From: an uncultured Desulfobacter sp.
GTDB taxonomy: Bacteria > Desulfobacterota > Desulfobacteria > Desulfobacterales > Desulfobacteraceae
Length of the DNA: 64,000 nt
NCBI RefSeq assembly: GCF_963665355.1
Contig: NZ_OY762229.1
Coordinates: forward strand, 5,479,666 to 5,543,665
Direction of reading: 5' to 3'
Made by a program: the position numbers and the translations under genes. Position 1 is the first letter of the stretch. Each line of letters begins with the position of its first letter. Shown here one piece after another: positions 33,692 through 42,852 of the stretch. Under the pieces are notes generated by a model. That model ran no database searches and was not told where the DNA came from. It saw only the letters and a list, made by a program, of their open reading frames with translations.

Positions 33692-33829
33692 ACCCACCCT
33701 CCACTATAGTTAAATTGACCAGTTATTGGCATTATATACCATATTATAATAAATACTGCCACACACAAGATCCTCTATAAATCAGATAACACATTGAACT
33801 TAAACAAAAAAAGCAAAACAAATATTGGG

Positions 33830-33845
33830 TGGCACATTTTCTGCT
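33830..33845 (+). promoter_or_regulatory. Sigma-54 promoter of pspABC
   Basis: TGGCACATTTTCTGCT has the GG-N10-GC spacing of a -24/-12 element and begins 86 bases before the pspA start. With pspF next door this is the expected regulated promoter. Confidence 0.88.
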
Positions 33846-33915
33846 CTTTCTCTGTGACAAAGTGCAGAAGCAACAAAGGCAAAAAACTGAAAAACATATA
33901 AAAGGAGAATAAAAA

Positions 33916-34602
33916 ATGGGTATTTTTACACGATTCAGAGACATTGTATCTTCAAACATCAACGCCATGCTGGACAAGGCCGAAGATCCTGAAAAAATGA
34001 TCAAGCTCATGATCCGGGAAATGGAAGACACCCTGATTGAACTTAAATCATCCTGTGCCGGTACCATTGCCAATCATAAAAAAGTGGAACGTTTAAGACA
34101 GGAAGTCAGGGAGAAAGATGCTTTCTGGAGCGAAAAAGCAGAACTTGCCGTGAGCAAAGGCCGTGACGACCTGGCCCGCCAGGCCCTGATGGAAAAACGC
34201 AGATTCAGCCAGCGCCTGGAAGTGGTGGAAACAGAACTTGTTGATCTTTCATCCATGGTGGACCAGTATAGAAACGATATCACGGAACTTGAAAACAAGC
34301 TGAAATCCGCCCGGGAAAAACAACGGATGCTGGTCCAGCGGCATATCCGGGCCCAGCATAAAAAACGGGCCAGACAGGAGATCCGCAGGGCCGACTCGTC
34401 CGAAATAATAAAAAAATTCGAAGAGATGGAAAATCATATTGAGCGCATGGAGGCCGAAGCGGACCTGGTGGACTTCGGCAGACGGTCCAGCCTTGAAACC
34501 GCCTTTGATGACCTGGCCGCAGACGAGGAAATAGAAAAGGAACTTAATGCATTGAAATCCTCCCAATCCGGAACAATTAGTGATACAAAGCTTCAGGATT
34601 AA
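33916..34602 (+). CDS. pspA: PspA, phage shock protein A (ESCRT-III-like)
   Basis: PspA binds stressed inner membrane, oligomerises to limit proton leakage, and inhibits PspF when membranes are intact. The 228-residue protein begins MGIFTRFRDIVSSNINAML, the amphipathic helix and conserved NINAMLDKAEDP motif, and continues as a long coiled coil (about residues 25-190) with IREMEDTLIELKSS and ARQALMEKRRF. An AAGGAG Shine-Dalgarno precedes the ATG. It is the first gene of pspABC. Confidence 0.96.
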   Translation: MGIFTRFRDIVSSNINAMLDKAEDPEKMIKLMIREMEDTLIELKSSCAGTIANHKKVERLRQEVREKDAFWSEKAELAVSKGRDDLARQALMEKRRFSQRLEVVETELVDLSSMVDQYRNDITELENKLKSAREKQRMLVQRHIRAQHKKRARQEIRRADSSEIIKKFEEMENHIERMEAEADLVDFGRRSSLETAFDDLAADEEIEKELNALKSSQSGTISDTKLQD

Positions 34603-34626
34603 CCCTGACATTTCCAAAGGAGGGAC

Positions 34627-34869
34627 ATGAGCTGCATATTCATTGCAATGGTAACTGTCGGCGGGGCAATAATCGGACTGATCATTCTGGGAATGATCAT
34701 CATCGGCAGCATCCGGACTGCCCGGAGCGGCGGGCTTTCAGATCATGATAAGGATGCCCGAACCGAAGAAGCAAGAATGATCCAGGACATATACAATGCC
34801 CTGCCCAGAATGGAGGAACGGATTGAAGCCCTTGAAACCATCCTCAGTGAACGCGGACACAAAAGCTGA
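34627..34869 (+). CDS. pspB: PspB, phage shock protein B
   Basis: A small 80-residue inner-membrane protein with one N-terminal helix (MVTVGGAIIGLIILGMIIIG) and a cytoplasmic helical tail (MIQDIYNALPRMEERIEALETIL) that matches the PspB leucine-zipper region. PspB works with PspC to sense envelope stress and draw PspA off PspF. AAAGGAGGGAC lies just before the ATG, 24 bp after pspA. Confidence 0.88.
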   Translation: MSCIFIAMVTVGGAIIGLIILGMIIIGSIRTARSGGLSDHDKDARTEEARMIQDIYNALPRMEERIEALETILSERGHKS

Positions 34870-34905
34870 TAACAACCATTGTTAGTACACCTGAAAGGAT
34901 AAAAA

Positions 34906-35346
34906 ATGAGATACCATAAAAATCGTTACCACCATGCCAACGCCGGCATGAGGGGGCGGACAGGGCACGGCGGATTCCGCCAGAAAGTGGAGCACCTGAC
35001 CGCAGCCCAGGGCTTTTACCGATCCAGACGGGGCATTATCCTGGGCGTTTGCCGGGGCTTGGCAGAGCATTTCAACTTCTCGGTATTCTGGACCCGTTTC
35101 CTTATACTTGTTCTGTTTTTATTCACCGGATTCTGGCCGGTGGGCGTTCTATATATAGTTGCAGGACTTCTGCTTAACCCCGAGCCTGTCATCACACTGG
35201 GAAATGAGCATAACGGAGAATCTTATCAGTCCTATGCCCAGTCAAAATCCTCGGCTATCCAGCGAATAAAAAAACAATTTGATAATATCGACCGAAGAAT
35301 TCAGCGCATGGAAGACACGGTCACGTCGAAAGAGTTTGATTTTTGA
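34906..35346 (+). CDS. pspC: PspC-domain protein
   Basis: A 146-residue protein carrying a PspC domain (about residues 36-92): GFYRSRRGIILGVCRGLAEHF, then FWTRFLILVLFLFTGFWPVGVLYIVAGLLL, two close membrane segments. The His/Arg-rich N-terminal extension (RYHKNRYHHANAG) is unusual, and the C-terminal helix (AIQRIKKQFDNIDRRIQRMED) may contact PspA or PspB. It ends the operon and is followed by two strong terminators in tandem. Confidence 0.9.
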   Translation: MRYHKNRYHHANAGMRGRTGHGGFRQKVEHLTAAQGFYRSRRGIILGVCRGLAEHFNFSVFWTRFLILVLFLFTGFWPVGVLYIVAGLLLNPEPVITLGNEHNGESYQSYAQSKSSAIQRIKKQFDNIDRRIQRMEDTVTSKEFDF

Positions 35347-35372
35347 TTAAAATAGTGTTAGTCCACGGTTCA

Positions 35373-35406
35373 GAACAATAAAACGCATTGTTCTTTTCCT
35401 TTTTTT
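35373..35406 (+). terminator. First terminator after pspC
   Basis: GAACAAT (35373-35379) pairs with ATTGTTC (35387-35393) around a 7-base loop and is followed by TTTTCCTTTTTTT. Confidence 0.75.
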
Positions 35407-35439
35407 CGCCTGCCCGGCAACGGGCAGGCGTTTTTTTTT
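35407..35439 (+). terminator. Second, strong terminator after pspC
   Basis: CGCCTGCCCG and CGGGCAGGCG form a perfect 10-bp stem with a GCAA loop, followed by nine T residues: an intrinsic terminator separating pspABC from the convergent lysE-family gene. Confidence 0.93.
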
Positions 35440-35471
35440 GCACATCACCTATAAGCAACCGCAATCGTTTG

Positions 35472-36089
35472 TCACATCAGCCCCCAGAGCTTTGCCCCCT
35501 CCCGGGCAAGCCCCCAGGCAAAACAGCACAAAACACCCCCCAGTCCCCTCATGGTCCAGACATAGGCAACACCGGTCAAAAAACTGCGGGTCCTGGCCAC
35601 CACAAAGGCCAGGGCCAGTTTAGACCCCACAAGCATAAGATAGAAGCCGGCCACAAACCCCATGGCACCCCCGGGATGAATCTGCCAGGCCTTGGATGCC
35701 AGGGGCGCACCAACGGTGATCCAGAACAGGTAGGGGTGGGGGCTTAAAATATTCACCAGAACCCCTTTCATAAGGGACGCAGACGCTTGCCCCGGGGATT
35801 GCGGCATCTGTCCGGCAGTCCGGATGCTTGAAATACCCATTTTCAAAATAAGAACGGCACCGGCAAAGGATATAATCCCCAGCAGGGGGTCGGATCCGGA
35901 CAAAGAGGATACCACAAGAAAAGAGATAATGAGCACAGGCAGATCCGAGATCAGCGGTGCCATGGCCACACGGATACCGGCCCCCATGCCCAGGCGGATG
36001 GTTTCACTGATCACAAGGGCCAGTAAAGGGCCTGGAGACAAACCGGCGGATAAACCCAACACCATCCCCATGAACAAATATTTTTCCAT
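35472..36089 (-). CDS. LysE/RhtB family amino-acid exporter
   Basis: A 205-residue inner-membrane protein of the LysE superfamily, which exports amino acids and related small molecules. The N-terminal GLSAGLSPGPLLALVISETIRLG (about residues 12-34) matches the family motif with the SPGP turn, and about six hydrophobic segments follow, including ILSPHPYLFWITVGAPL. The ATG at 36089 is used because GAAGGA lies 6 bases upstream; a longer frame exists but lacks this signal. It is convergent with pspC and follows the acylase gene on the same strand. Substrate unknown. Confidence 0.85.
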   Translation of the reverse strand: MEKYLFMGMVLGLSAGLSPGPLLALVISETIRLGMGAGIRVAMAPLISDLPVLIISFLVVSSLSGSDPLLGIISFAGAVLILKMGISSIRTAGQMPQSPGQASASLMKGVLVNILSPHPYLFWITVGAPLASKAWQIHPGGAMGFVAGFYLMLVGSKLALAFVVARTRSFLTGVAYVWTMRGLGGVLCCFAWGLAREGAKLWGLM

Positions 36090-36145
36090 CTGTAGTCCTT
36101 CAGTTCTATCTGCCCTGACACTTTCAGGCAATCAATCCTGATTTA

Positions 36146-38557
36146 TTAATTGGGGTTTGCCGGTGCCAGAGTCAGGGTACTTTTTGCATGGGTCTTGATG
36201 GCGTCATCTGAAAACCACCAGTATCGGACAGAACCATCCATAAAATCGGCAATCATATCTTTCTGGTGAGGATGAAAGGTCCGGCCTGCCACCCCGCCCG
36301 GCAGCACCGCCATGAGTTTTTCATCATCCCCCATATCCACCACAAGGCGAAGGGATGCACAATGGGTCACGGCATAGGGCGCGTCAAAATCATACCACCC
36401 CCGATACAGAGTCTCACCTGATCCGCCCATGGGCATAGGCCCTGTGCCGACCAGGTTTTTCAGTCGTCCTTTGCGAACAAGGGGATTAACCAGTTCAAGG
36501 GTATGCAGATCTCCCCAGCGCCATTTTGCAGGGTCGTCGCCAAGTGTCGCGGACAATTGTTTTCTGGCGGCGTGGGCGGCCCGTACAAAAAGATCCGCCA
36601 TGGTCTCTGTTTTACCGGCAGTGCGTATATCATCGAAAAAAGGGCTGCGACCTGCCACTACAGATTCCAGAAGGCGCTCCTGCCAGTAATACCAGGAATT
36701 CAACAGTATCATAACTTTTTGCGGCCCCAGATCATCTTCGAAAACAGCCTTTGCAAAATGCCGGTATATGGTTTGAAACACCAGAGGCCCGGCCTTGTCA
36801 GGATCATCTTTAAAATCCCAGTCCGCCAGAATCTGCCCCAGATCTTTTGTAGTCGGGTCTTCTAAAAGAGTCTGCGCCATGACCGGTGCTATACGCCGGG
36901 CCATGGCATTGCCCGTATCCCTTTGATACTGCCACATATCCAGAAGGGTCTGTTCCGCTTTCTCCGCCATGAGTTCCTTAAGTCTTTCATAACGGAATGA
37001 CGGTGCAAAATAGGATGAATAATAATAGGGGAAACCGGAATCCACCGTTTTATTATTGCAGGTTCCAACCCAGTTTTTTTCCGGGTTGATCTGTCCGGGC
37101 ATTTGATCCGGGGCAATCCAGCCCTGCCAGTTGTCTGTGCCGTCTTTGACCACAACGGGAAATGTGCCGCCGGTGCTGCGCACGGGAATCCGGCCCGAGG
37201 CCTGATGGCCGATATTGCCCGAAGAGTCGGCAAATACCCAGTTAAAACAGGCCACAGCCATGTCCTGTATGGCCAGGGAAAGGTCCTGGGCATTTTTTGC
37301 CGTGAGAACCCCCAGCAGTCCAATGTCCGGCGTCATGGATTCCACCGGGGCAAATCTGAGTGTGAACACCCGGCTGCTGTCCAGACCCTTCAGGATTTTG
37401 GAGACCACCGGTCCCCTGCTGGTGGTCCGAATATCGATGTCCTGTGTGCGAAAGCCGCCGGGTGCTGATTTATCTTTGATTTTCAACTGTTCTTTAATAT
37501 GCCCGAAGGCAATGGAGGTGCTCCCCTGGAGATAATGGTCCGGATTTTCCGGATCAACGGTTTCAATATAAAGGTCCACCATATCCCCGTAATTATTTGT
37601 GGCCGACAAAGCAATGTGCTCGGTACGCCCCACACCCATACCCGGGATGCCGGGAATCTGAACACCCACGGCCCGGATGCCGGGGCAGATCAGCCCTGCC
37701 GGATACCAGACCCCCGGCAGCATTCTTGGGTCCAGGTGGGGATCGCCGCACAGCACCGTATACCCGGTCATGGATTTTGCCGGGGCTATGGCCCAGTTGT
37801 TACTGCCCACCCGCAGAGTTCTGTCTCCGGCAAAGGCCCAGAGCCCTGGGTCAAAGGGCAGGGACAACCCCAGGTGCTCCCTGGGCGGCATGGCAATAAA
37901 ACCCTTGTCGTCAGGGTCATCCACATTGATATTCAAAGGCAGAAGCATGGCTGTTTTCTCATACCCCAGGGTATCCAGCAGCATCTGGGAGATGATCTCC
38001 GTGGTCAGGTTGGCAGCCGTGGAATATCCCATGTAAAAGAGCATGCCAAGGCTGTCCTCCACCTGCCATGAATCCGGGGAGATCCCGGCCAGACGAAACT
38101 CCAGGGCAAGGTCTTCGGGACATTCTTTGATAAAGGCATTTATGCCGTCCACATAGCGCTGGAACTGTTTTCGCAAAACCGGATTCAATATCCGGGCCTG
38201 TTTTTTGGCCATGCGTGAAATGCCGATGGTGCGCATGCGGACATCCAGATCCGTGGCCTGGGGCCCGGCCAGTTCGCACATCCGTCCTTCATAATACATC
38301 CGGGTCATCTGCATCTGAAACAGCCGGTCCTGGGCTGTGACAAACCCCTGGGCAAAAAACAGATCCTCAATATTCCGGGCACGAATATAGGCCATGCCGG
38401 AATCGTCCCGGGTTACAGTTACGGGCCGGCCCAAGCCGGCAAGATTCAACTGTCCGTCAACCTGGTAATCATTACAGCGTGGCAGAAAGAAAAAAACAAT
38501 GGCACAGCAGACCACAAGCAAAGCGACGAGAACACTGACACGCCTAATCCATTTCAT
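36146..38557 (-). CDS. Penicillin-acylase-family hydrolase (Ntn fold)
   Basis: An 803-residue exported protein: N-terminal hydrophobic anchor or signal (VSVLVALLVVCCAIVFFFLP), an alpha-subunit region (VTRDDSGMAYIRARNIEDLFFAQGFVTAQDRLFQMQM), then the autoprocessing site GSNNWAIAPAKS, where the serine after glycine becomes the N-terminal nucleophile of the beta subunit. GDPHLD and LSATNNYGDMVDLY follow as in the family. Members cleave amide bonds of beta-lactams, N-acyl-homoserine lactones or other acylated amines; the substrate is not predictable here. ATG at 38557 is chosen for its AAGGAGA Shine-Dalgarno; upstream in-frame sequence has none. Confidence 0.92.
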   Translation of the reverse strand: MKWIRRVSVLVALLVVCCAIVFFFLPRCNDYQVDGQLNLAGLGRPVTVTRDDSGMAYIRARNIEDLFFAQGFVTAQDRLFQMQMTRMYYEGRMCELAGPQATDLDVRMRTIGISRMAKKQARILNPVLRKQFQRYVDGINAFIKECPEDLALEFRLAGISPDSWQVEDSLGMLFYMGYSTAANLTTEIISQMLLDTLGYEKTAMLLPLNINVDDPDDKGFIAMPPREHLGLSLPFDPGLWAFAGDRTLRVGSNNWAIAPAKSMTGYTVLCGDPHLDPRMLPGVWYPAGLICPGIRAVGVQIPGIPGMGVGRTEHIALSATNNYGDMVDLYIETVDPENPDHYLQGSTSIAFGHIKEQLKIKDKSAPGGFRTQDIDIRTTSRGPVVSKILKGLDSSRVFTLRFAPVESMTPDIGLLGVLTAKNAQDLSLAIQDMAVACFNWVFADSSGNIGHQASGRIPVRSTGGTFPVVVKDGTDNWQGWIAPDQMPGQINPEKNWVGTCNNKTVDSGFPYYYSSYFAPSFRYERLKELMAEKAEQTLLDMWQYQRDTGNAMARRIAPVMAQTLLEDPTTKDLGQILADWDFKDDPDKAGPLVFQTIYRHFAKAVFEDDLGPQKVMILLNSWYYWQERLLESVVAGRSPFFDDIRTAGKTETMADLFVRAAHAARKQLSATLGDDPAKWRWGDLHTLELVNPLVRKGRLKNLVGTGPMPMGGSGETLYRGWYDFDAPYAVTHCASLRLVVDMGDDEKLMAVLPGGVAGRTFHPHQKDMIADFMDGSVRYWWFSDDAIKTHAKSTLTLAPANPN

Positions 38558-38642
38558 TGCGTCTCCTTGGATAAATTGCACAAATGACGCATCATATGCC
38601 CTTGATACCGGCAATGTCAATAAATCAGCCGTACTCCAAATT

Positions 38643-38780
38643 TTAGCGGATCTGGTTTCCCTGATCATCCACAAAGTAATAGGAATCAGAACAGTAGTCG
38701 TCAGCCGGGATCACACACCCCGAAAAGAGAAATGCACTGCCGACAAGCATAAGTAGCGCGAGTATTATTGATCTGTTCAT
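38643..38780 (-). CDS. 45-residue small lipoprotein
   Basis: A very short gene encoding a signal peptide (NRSIILALLMLVGSAFLFS) with lipobox FSGC (cysteine at residue 22) and a 23-residue acidic, tyrosine-rich tail (DDYCSDSYYFVDDQGNQIR). AAGGTGA lies 6 bases before the ATG. It begins 3 bases after the stop of the Bcr-type transporter, on the same strand, so the two are probably cotranscribed. Tiny entericidin-like lipoproteins are known, but this one is not recognised. Confidence 0.75.
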   Translation of the reverse strand: MNRSIILALLMLVGSAFLFSGCVIPADDYCSDSYYFVDDQGNQIR

Positions 38781-38783
38781 ACA

Positions 38784-39971
38784 TCACCTTGCTGCAACCA
38801 TAAGAAAGGATGCAGCCGTAAATATAAACATGACCCATGTCATGGTCCATGGTGTACCATTGCTGAATACGGCAAGCAGCAAAGATGAAACAATACCGCT
38901 TCCATATTGCAGCGCCCCGATCAGTGCAGAAGCCGAACCTGCCATCTGGGGCACTTCGTCCAATGCCGCAGCAATTGCAGACGCGGCAATAATACCGTTC
39001 ATGGAAAAAAATATAAATACCATCCCCACAATGATATATATCCCGCCCAGATCAGCCCTGACAAATACGGTCAATGTGGCGATGGCTATCAGAGATACGG
39101 TTGTGGCGGCTTTCAGCAACCGGTGAAGGGACCGATGGATCACCAGGCTTCGGTTGAGAAAACTTATGCACATGACCCCCACAATATTGACGGCAAACAA
39201 CCAGCCGTAATGCTGGGGATCAATACCGAAGTAAGAAATATAAACAGCTGGCGATCCGGCAACAAAGGCATAGGCAGCGACATAATAAAAGGTGACACAT
39301 AATGTGTAGCGCATGAATACCTTATGCGTCATGAGATACCGGTAGTTAACAAACGTTCTGACCAGGGAGGCCGGCAGCCGTTTTTCCCTGGATAATGTCT
39401 CAGGCAGCCAGAACAAGGAGATAAACATCAGCACGCCAATCACCGTAAGAAGCCAGAAGATGGTGTGCCAACTGCTCACACGAATTATCTGGCCGCCGAG
39501 CAGCGGACCGATAATCGGTGCTATGGCCATGATAATCATTAGCGTGGATAACATCTGGGCACCCTTGGTACGTGCATACAGGTCACGGATCATTGCCCTG
39601 GCCAGCATGGGCCCTGTACATGCCCCGAATGCCTGGATCACCCGCCATAAAACAATCTGCCCCATGGAATGGGACATGGCGCAGCCGGCAGCACCCATGG
39701 CAAAAATCAGCATCCCGATAAACAGCGGGATCTTTCGACCGATACTGTCACTGATCGGCCCCCAGATGATCTGAGCGCAGGTAAATCCGATTAAAAAACC
39801 GGTAATTGTAAGTTCGGCATTTCCATTCAACTCCTTTGCCATGGCCGGCATTGCCGGAAGATAAATATCCGTTGACAATGAGGTAAATGCCATTAATGCC
39901 CCGAGAATGGCCATAAACAGTATGTTAGACATAGATCGGGGGTTATTTTCAGCGGTTATTGTGTGGTTCAT
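38784..39971 (-). CDS. Bcr/CflA-type multidrug MFS transporter
   Basis: A drug:proton antiporter of the 12-helix Bcr/CflA subfamily. Diagnostic pieces are STDIYLPAMPAMAKELN after helix 1, GPISDSIGRKIPLFIG (motif A) after helix 2, and QAFGACTGPMLARAMIRDLY (motif C-like region). The ATG at 39971 gives a 395-residue protein; a further 29 codons are open upstream and include four prolines encoded by a run of 13 C/G bases, but they do not look like part of the family. No strong Shine-Dalgarno marks any start, so the N-terminus is uncertain. A 45-residue lipoprotein gene follows. Confidence 0.88.
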   Translation of the reverse strand: MNHTITAENNPRSMSNILFMAILGALMAFTSLSTDIYLPAMPAMAKELNGNAELTITGFLIGFTCAQIIWGPISDSIGRKIPLFIGMLIFAMGAAGCAMSHSMGQIVLWRVIQAFGACTGPMLARAMIRDLYARTKGAQMLSTLMIIMAIAPIIGPLLGGQIIRVSSWHTIFWLLTVIGVLMFISLFWLPETLSREKRLPASLVRTFVNYRYLMTHKVFMRYTLCVTFYYVAAYAFVAGSPAVYISYFGIDPQHYGWLFAVNIVGVMCISFLNRSLVIHRSLHRLLKAATTVSLIAIATLTVFVRADLGGIYIIVGMVFIFFSMNGIIAASAIAAALDEVPQMAGSASALIGALQYGSGIVSSLLLAVFSNGTPWTMTWVMFIFTAASFLMVAAR

Positions 39972-40036
39972 AATGTTTTCAACTATATTTGTTCTTCCAA
40001 TGTTTATTATTTGATGATCAGACGTTTCAGCTGCCT

Positions 40037-40049
40037 GGGGGGGGGGGGG
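40037..40049. repeat. Homopolymer run of 13 G (plus strand)
   Basis: Thirteen consecutive G residues lie 66 bases upstream of the Bcr-type transporter start, and inside an in-frame upstream extension. Runs of this length slip easily during replication. The rest of 39972-40325 is AT-rich with no gene seen. Confidence 0.9.
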
Positions 40050-40284
40050 ACGATTCAAGATCCCGCTAACTTGCAGATAACTTTATATGAAAACAAATTA
40101 AAATTACAGATCCATTACTCCGGGAAAATTGCCTGATTCTGCGAATGTTTTTTAAATCCATATTTAAATACCTATTTTTCCCAACATTAAATTTAGATTC
40201 GTTGCTGCAAATCATACCTTGCAATCATTTGCGCTTTGGTTTAATTTTTGGCCCAATATTAGAGGTACATACAGATATTAGCCG

Positions 40285-40305
40285 GGCGGCCTGCTGCCGC
40301 CTTTT
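40285..40305 (+). promoter_or_regulatory. GC-rich hairpin with short T-run before proB
   Basis: GGCGGC-CTGCT-GCCGCC followed by TTTT lies 20 bases before the proB ATG. It could be a weak terminator or attenuator in the proB leader, or an element that limits ribosome access. Confidence 0.4.
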
Positions 40306-40325
40306 GAAAGAACCTGGAACAAAGA

Positions 40326-41486
40326 ATGAACACCGACCAGCAAGTGTCAGTCCTGTCCACATGCAAACGCATTGTGGTTAAAGTGGGCTCAGGGGTGCTG
40401 ACCCGGAAAAACAGCCTCAACATTGACGTCATTAACAGTATCGCAAAACAGATCAGTGCCCTGCATGACCGGGGCATGGAAGTTATACTTGTCTCCTCCG
40501 GGGCCATGGCGGCGGGCGTTAAAAAGATAGGCCTGAAAAAAAGGCCGTCGGAAACCCCCAAACGACAGGCCGTTTCCGCCATTGGCCAGGCAGACCTGAT
40601 CCGTCAATGGGAAAAAGCCATGGAACATTGCGACCGGAAAGTGGCCCAGATTCTTCTGACCCGGGGAGACCTGTGCGACCGGGTCCGGTACCTGAACGCC
40701 AGGAACACCCTGAATACACTTCTTGAATGGAAGGTGCTGCCCATTATCAATGAAAATGACACCGTGGCTGTGAAATCCCTGCAATTCGGGGACAATGACA
40801 ACCTGGGCGCCATGATCACCATGCTGCTTGATGCTGACCTGATGATCAACCTCACCGACATCGGCGGGCTTTACAATAAAGATCCCCGGATACATGACGA
40901 TGCACAGCTTATCAGACAGGTTACCGCCATGGGCTCTGATATCGAGGCCATGGCCGGAAAAATTGCAGGGCCTTTGGGCACAGGGGGCATGGGCACCAAA
41001 ATAAGCGCCGCAAAAAAACTGACAGCGGCCGGTATTCCCATGATCATTGCCAGCGGCCTTGAAAAGGATATCCTGATCAAAATAGCAGACAGCAACTATA
41101 CCGGCACCTACTTTGTTCCCAATGAACAGAAGGCCTCATCCAGGAAAAACTGGATTGGACTGACCCTGCAGGCCAAGGGGCGAATCACCATAGACAAAGG
41201 GGCCCAGAAGGCTGTGGTGGAACAGGGAAAAAGCCTTTTGCCCTCAGGCATTACACGGGTGGAAAACTATTTTGACGTAGGCGATCCCGTGGAATTTATC
41301 ACTGAAGAGAACGTGGTCCTGGGCATGGGCCTGGTCAATTACAATGCCTCGGATATATTGAAAATCATGGGCTGCAAAACCAGCCAAATCAAGGAACGTT
41401 TAGGGTTCAGGTCCTATGACGAGGTGATTCACAGGGATAATCTGATGATCACCGCATACCCGGACGATGCCCGATTAAAAAAATAA
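40326..41486 (+). CDS. proB: Glutamate 5-kinase
   Basis: ProB phosphorylates glutamate to gamma-glutamyl phosphate, the first and usually proline-inhibited step of proline synthesis. The 386-residue protein has an amino-acid kinase domain (KRIVVKVGSGVLT near residue 14; LVSSGAMAAGVKKIGL near 57; INENDTVAV near 140; LTDIGGLYNKDPR near 180; GTGGMGTKISAAK near 218) and a C-terminal PUA domain (about 290-370), as in the full-length bacterial enzyme. It lies 14 bp before proA, forming the classic operon. Confidence 0.97.
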   Translation: MNTDQQVSVLSTCKRIVVKVGSGVLTRKNSLNIDVINSIAKQISALHDRGMEVILVSSGAMAAGVKKIGLKKRPSETPKRQAVSAIGQADLIRQWEKAMEHCDRKVAQILLTRGDLCDRVRYLNARNTLNTLLEWKVLPIINENDTVAVKSLQFGDNDNLGAMITMLLDADLMINLTDIGGLYNKDPRIHDDAQLIRQVTAMGSDIEAMAGKIAGPLGTGGMGTKISAAKKLTAAGIPMIIASGLEKDILIKIADSNYTGTYFVPNEQKASSRKNWIGLTLQAKGRITIDKGAQKAVVEQGKSLLPSGITRVENYFDVGDPVEFITEENVVLGMGLVNYNASDILKIMGCKTSQIKERLGFRSYDEVIHRDNLMITAYPDDARLKK

Positions 41487-41500
41487 AGGAGAACCATTCT

Positions 41501-42757
41501 ATGGCCTTGGAAAATCAGATCATTGAAATTGCCAAACATGCCAGAGCAGCAGCCCGGATCATGGCGACCCTGCCTGCCCAACAAAAAAACAGGGCGCTTT
41601 TTGCCATTGCCCGGCAGCTGGAAAAGGATAAAGACATTATCCAGGCGGAAAATGCCAAGGATGTGGCAGCGGCCCGGGAGAACGGATTGTCCGATGCCAT
41701 GATAGACAGGCTCACCATTACGGACAAGGTGTTGAACGGAATGGTTGAAGGCCTGGAATATGTGGCAGGCCTGGAAGACCCCGTGGGTACGCTGTCGGAT
41801 TCATCCATCCGGCCCAACGGCCTTGAAATGGCCAAAATGCGTATTCCCTTGGGGGTTATCGGCATTATTTACGAATCAAGGCCCAATGTCACCGTGGATG
41901 CGGCAGGGCTGTGCCTGAAGGCGGGCAATGCCGTGATCCTGAGGGGCGGCTCCGAAGCCATTTACTCCAATAAAGCCCTGGCCCGGGCCATTGAACAGGG
42001 TATTTCCACCGAGGGCCTGCCGTCCGGTGCAGTCCAGGTGATCCCCACGGCGGACCGGGCGGCCGTTGATATCATGCTCAAACAGGAAGAATACATCGAC
42101 CTGATCATCCCCCGGGGCGGAGAAGGATTGATCCGCCACGTGGTGGCGGCCTCCAGCATCCCTGTGCTCAAACATTACAAAGGGGTATGCCACGCCTATG
42201 TGGATGACCTGGCGGACCTGGACATGGCCGTCAACATCGTGGTCAATGCCAAGGCCCAGCGCCCCGGGGTCTGCAATGCTCTGGAAACCCTGCTGGTTCA
42301 TGACGGTGTGGCCCAAAAATTTCTGCCCATGGCTTACAAGGCACTGGCCGGAGCCGGTGTGACCCTCAGGGGATGCCCGAAAACATGCGAAATCGTGCCT
42401 GAAGCTGTTCCCGCCACCGAAGCGGACTGGCCCATGGAGTATCTTGATCTGATTCTGGCCGTCAAGGTGGTCAAGGACATGGATGATGCCATGGCCCATA
42501 TCGCGGCATACGGGTCCAACCACACCGAAGCGATCATCACAACGGATCTGAACCGCTCCCGGCGCTTTATCCGGGAAGTGGACGCATCCCTCGTCATTGT
42601 CAATGCATCCACCCGGTTCAATGACGGGGGAGAGCTGGGCCTGGGCGCCGAGATCGGCATATCCACCTCAAAGCTGCATGCTTACGGTCCCATGGGAATA
42701 AAAGAGCTGACCACCACCAAATTTGTGGCCTGGGGAAACGGACAGATCAGAAGCTGA
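41501..42757 (+). CDS. proA: Gamma-glutamyl phosphate reductase
   Basis: ProA reduces gamma-glutamyl phosphate with NADPH to glutamate semialdehyde, which cyclises toward proline. The 418-residue protein has the aldehyde-dehydrogenase fold. Visible motifs are IPLGVIGIIYESRPNVTVDAAGLCLKAGN near residue 111, the catalytic cysteine segment AQRPGVCNALETLLVH near 248, and GSNHTEAIIT near 341. AAAGGAG lies upstream of the ATG. Length and motifs indicate an intact enzyme. Confidence 0.97.
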   Translation: MALENQIIEIAKHARAAARIMATLPAQQKNRALFAIARQLEKDKDIIQAENAKDVAAARENGLSDAMIDRLTITDKVLNGMVEGLEYVAGLEDPVGTLSDSSIRPNGLEMAKMRIPLGVIGIIYESRPNVTVDAAGLCLKAGNAVILRGGSEAIYSNKALARAIEQGISTEGLPSGAVQVIPTADRAAVDIMLKQEEYIDLIIPRGGEGLIRHVVAASSIPVLKHYKGVCHAYVDDLADLDMAVNIVVNAKAQRPGVCNALETLLVHDGVAQKFLPMAYKALAGAGVTLRGCPKTCEIVPEAVPATEADWPMEYLDLILAVKVVKDMDDAMAHIAAYGSNHTEAIITTDLNRSRRFIREVDASLVIVNASTRFNDGGELGLGAEIGISTSKLHAYGPMGIKELTTTKFVAWGNGQIRS

Positions 42758-42852
42758 TCCTTGTCCTTTCAATCCGCGCTATTTGAAGTTGATGACCATG
42801 CTGCTTGCTGATTAATTTTTTTTCAAAACATTAACCGAATTGGGATATAGCC

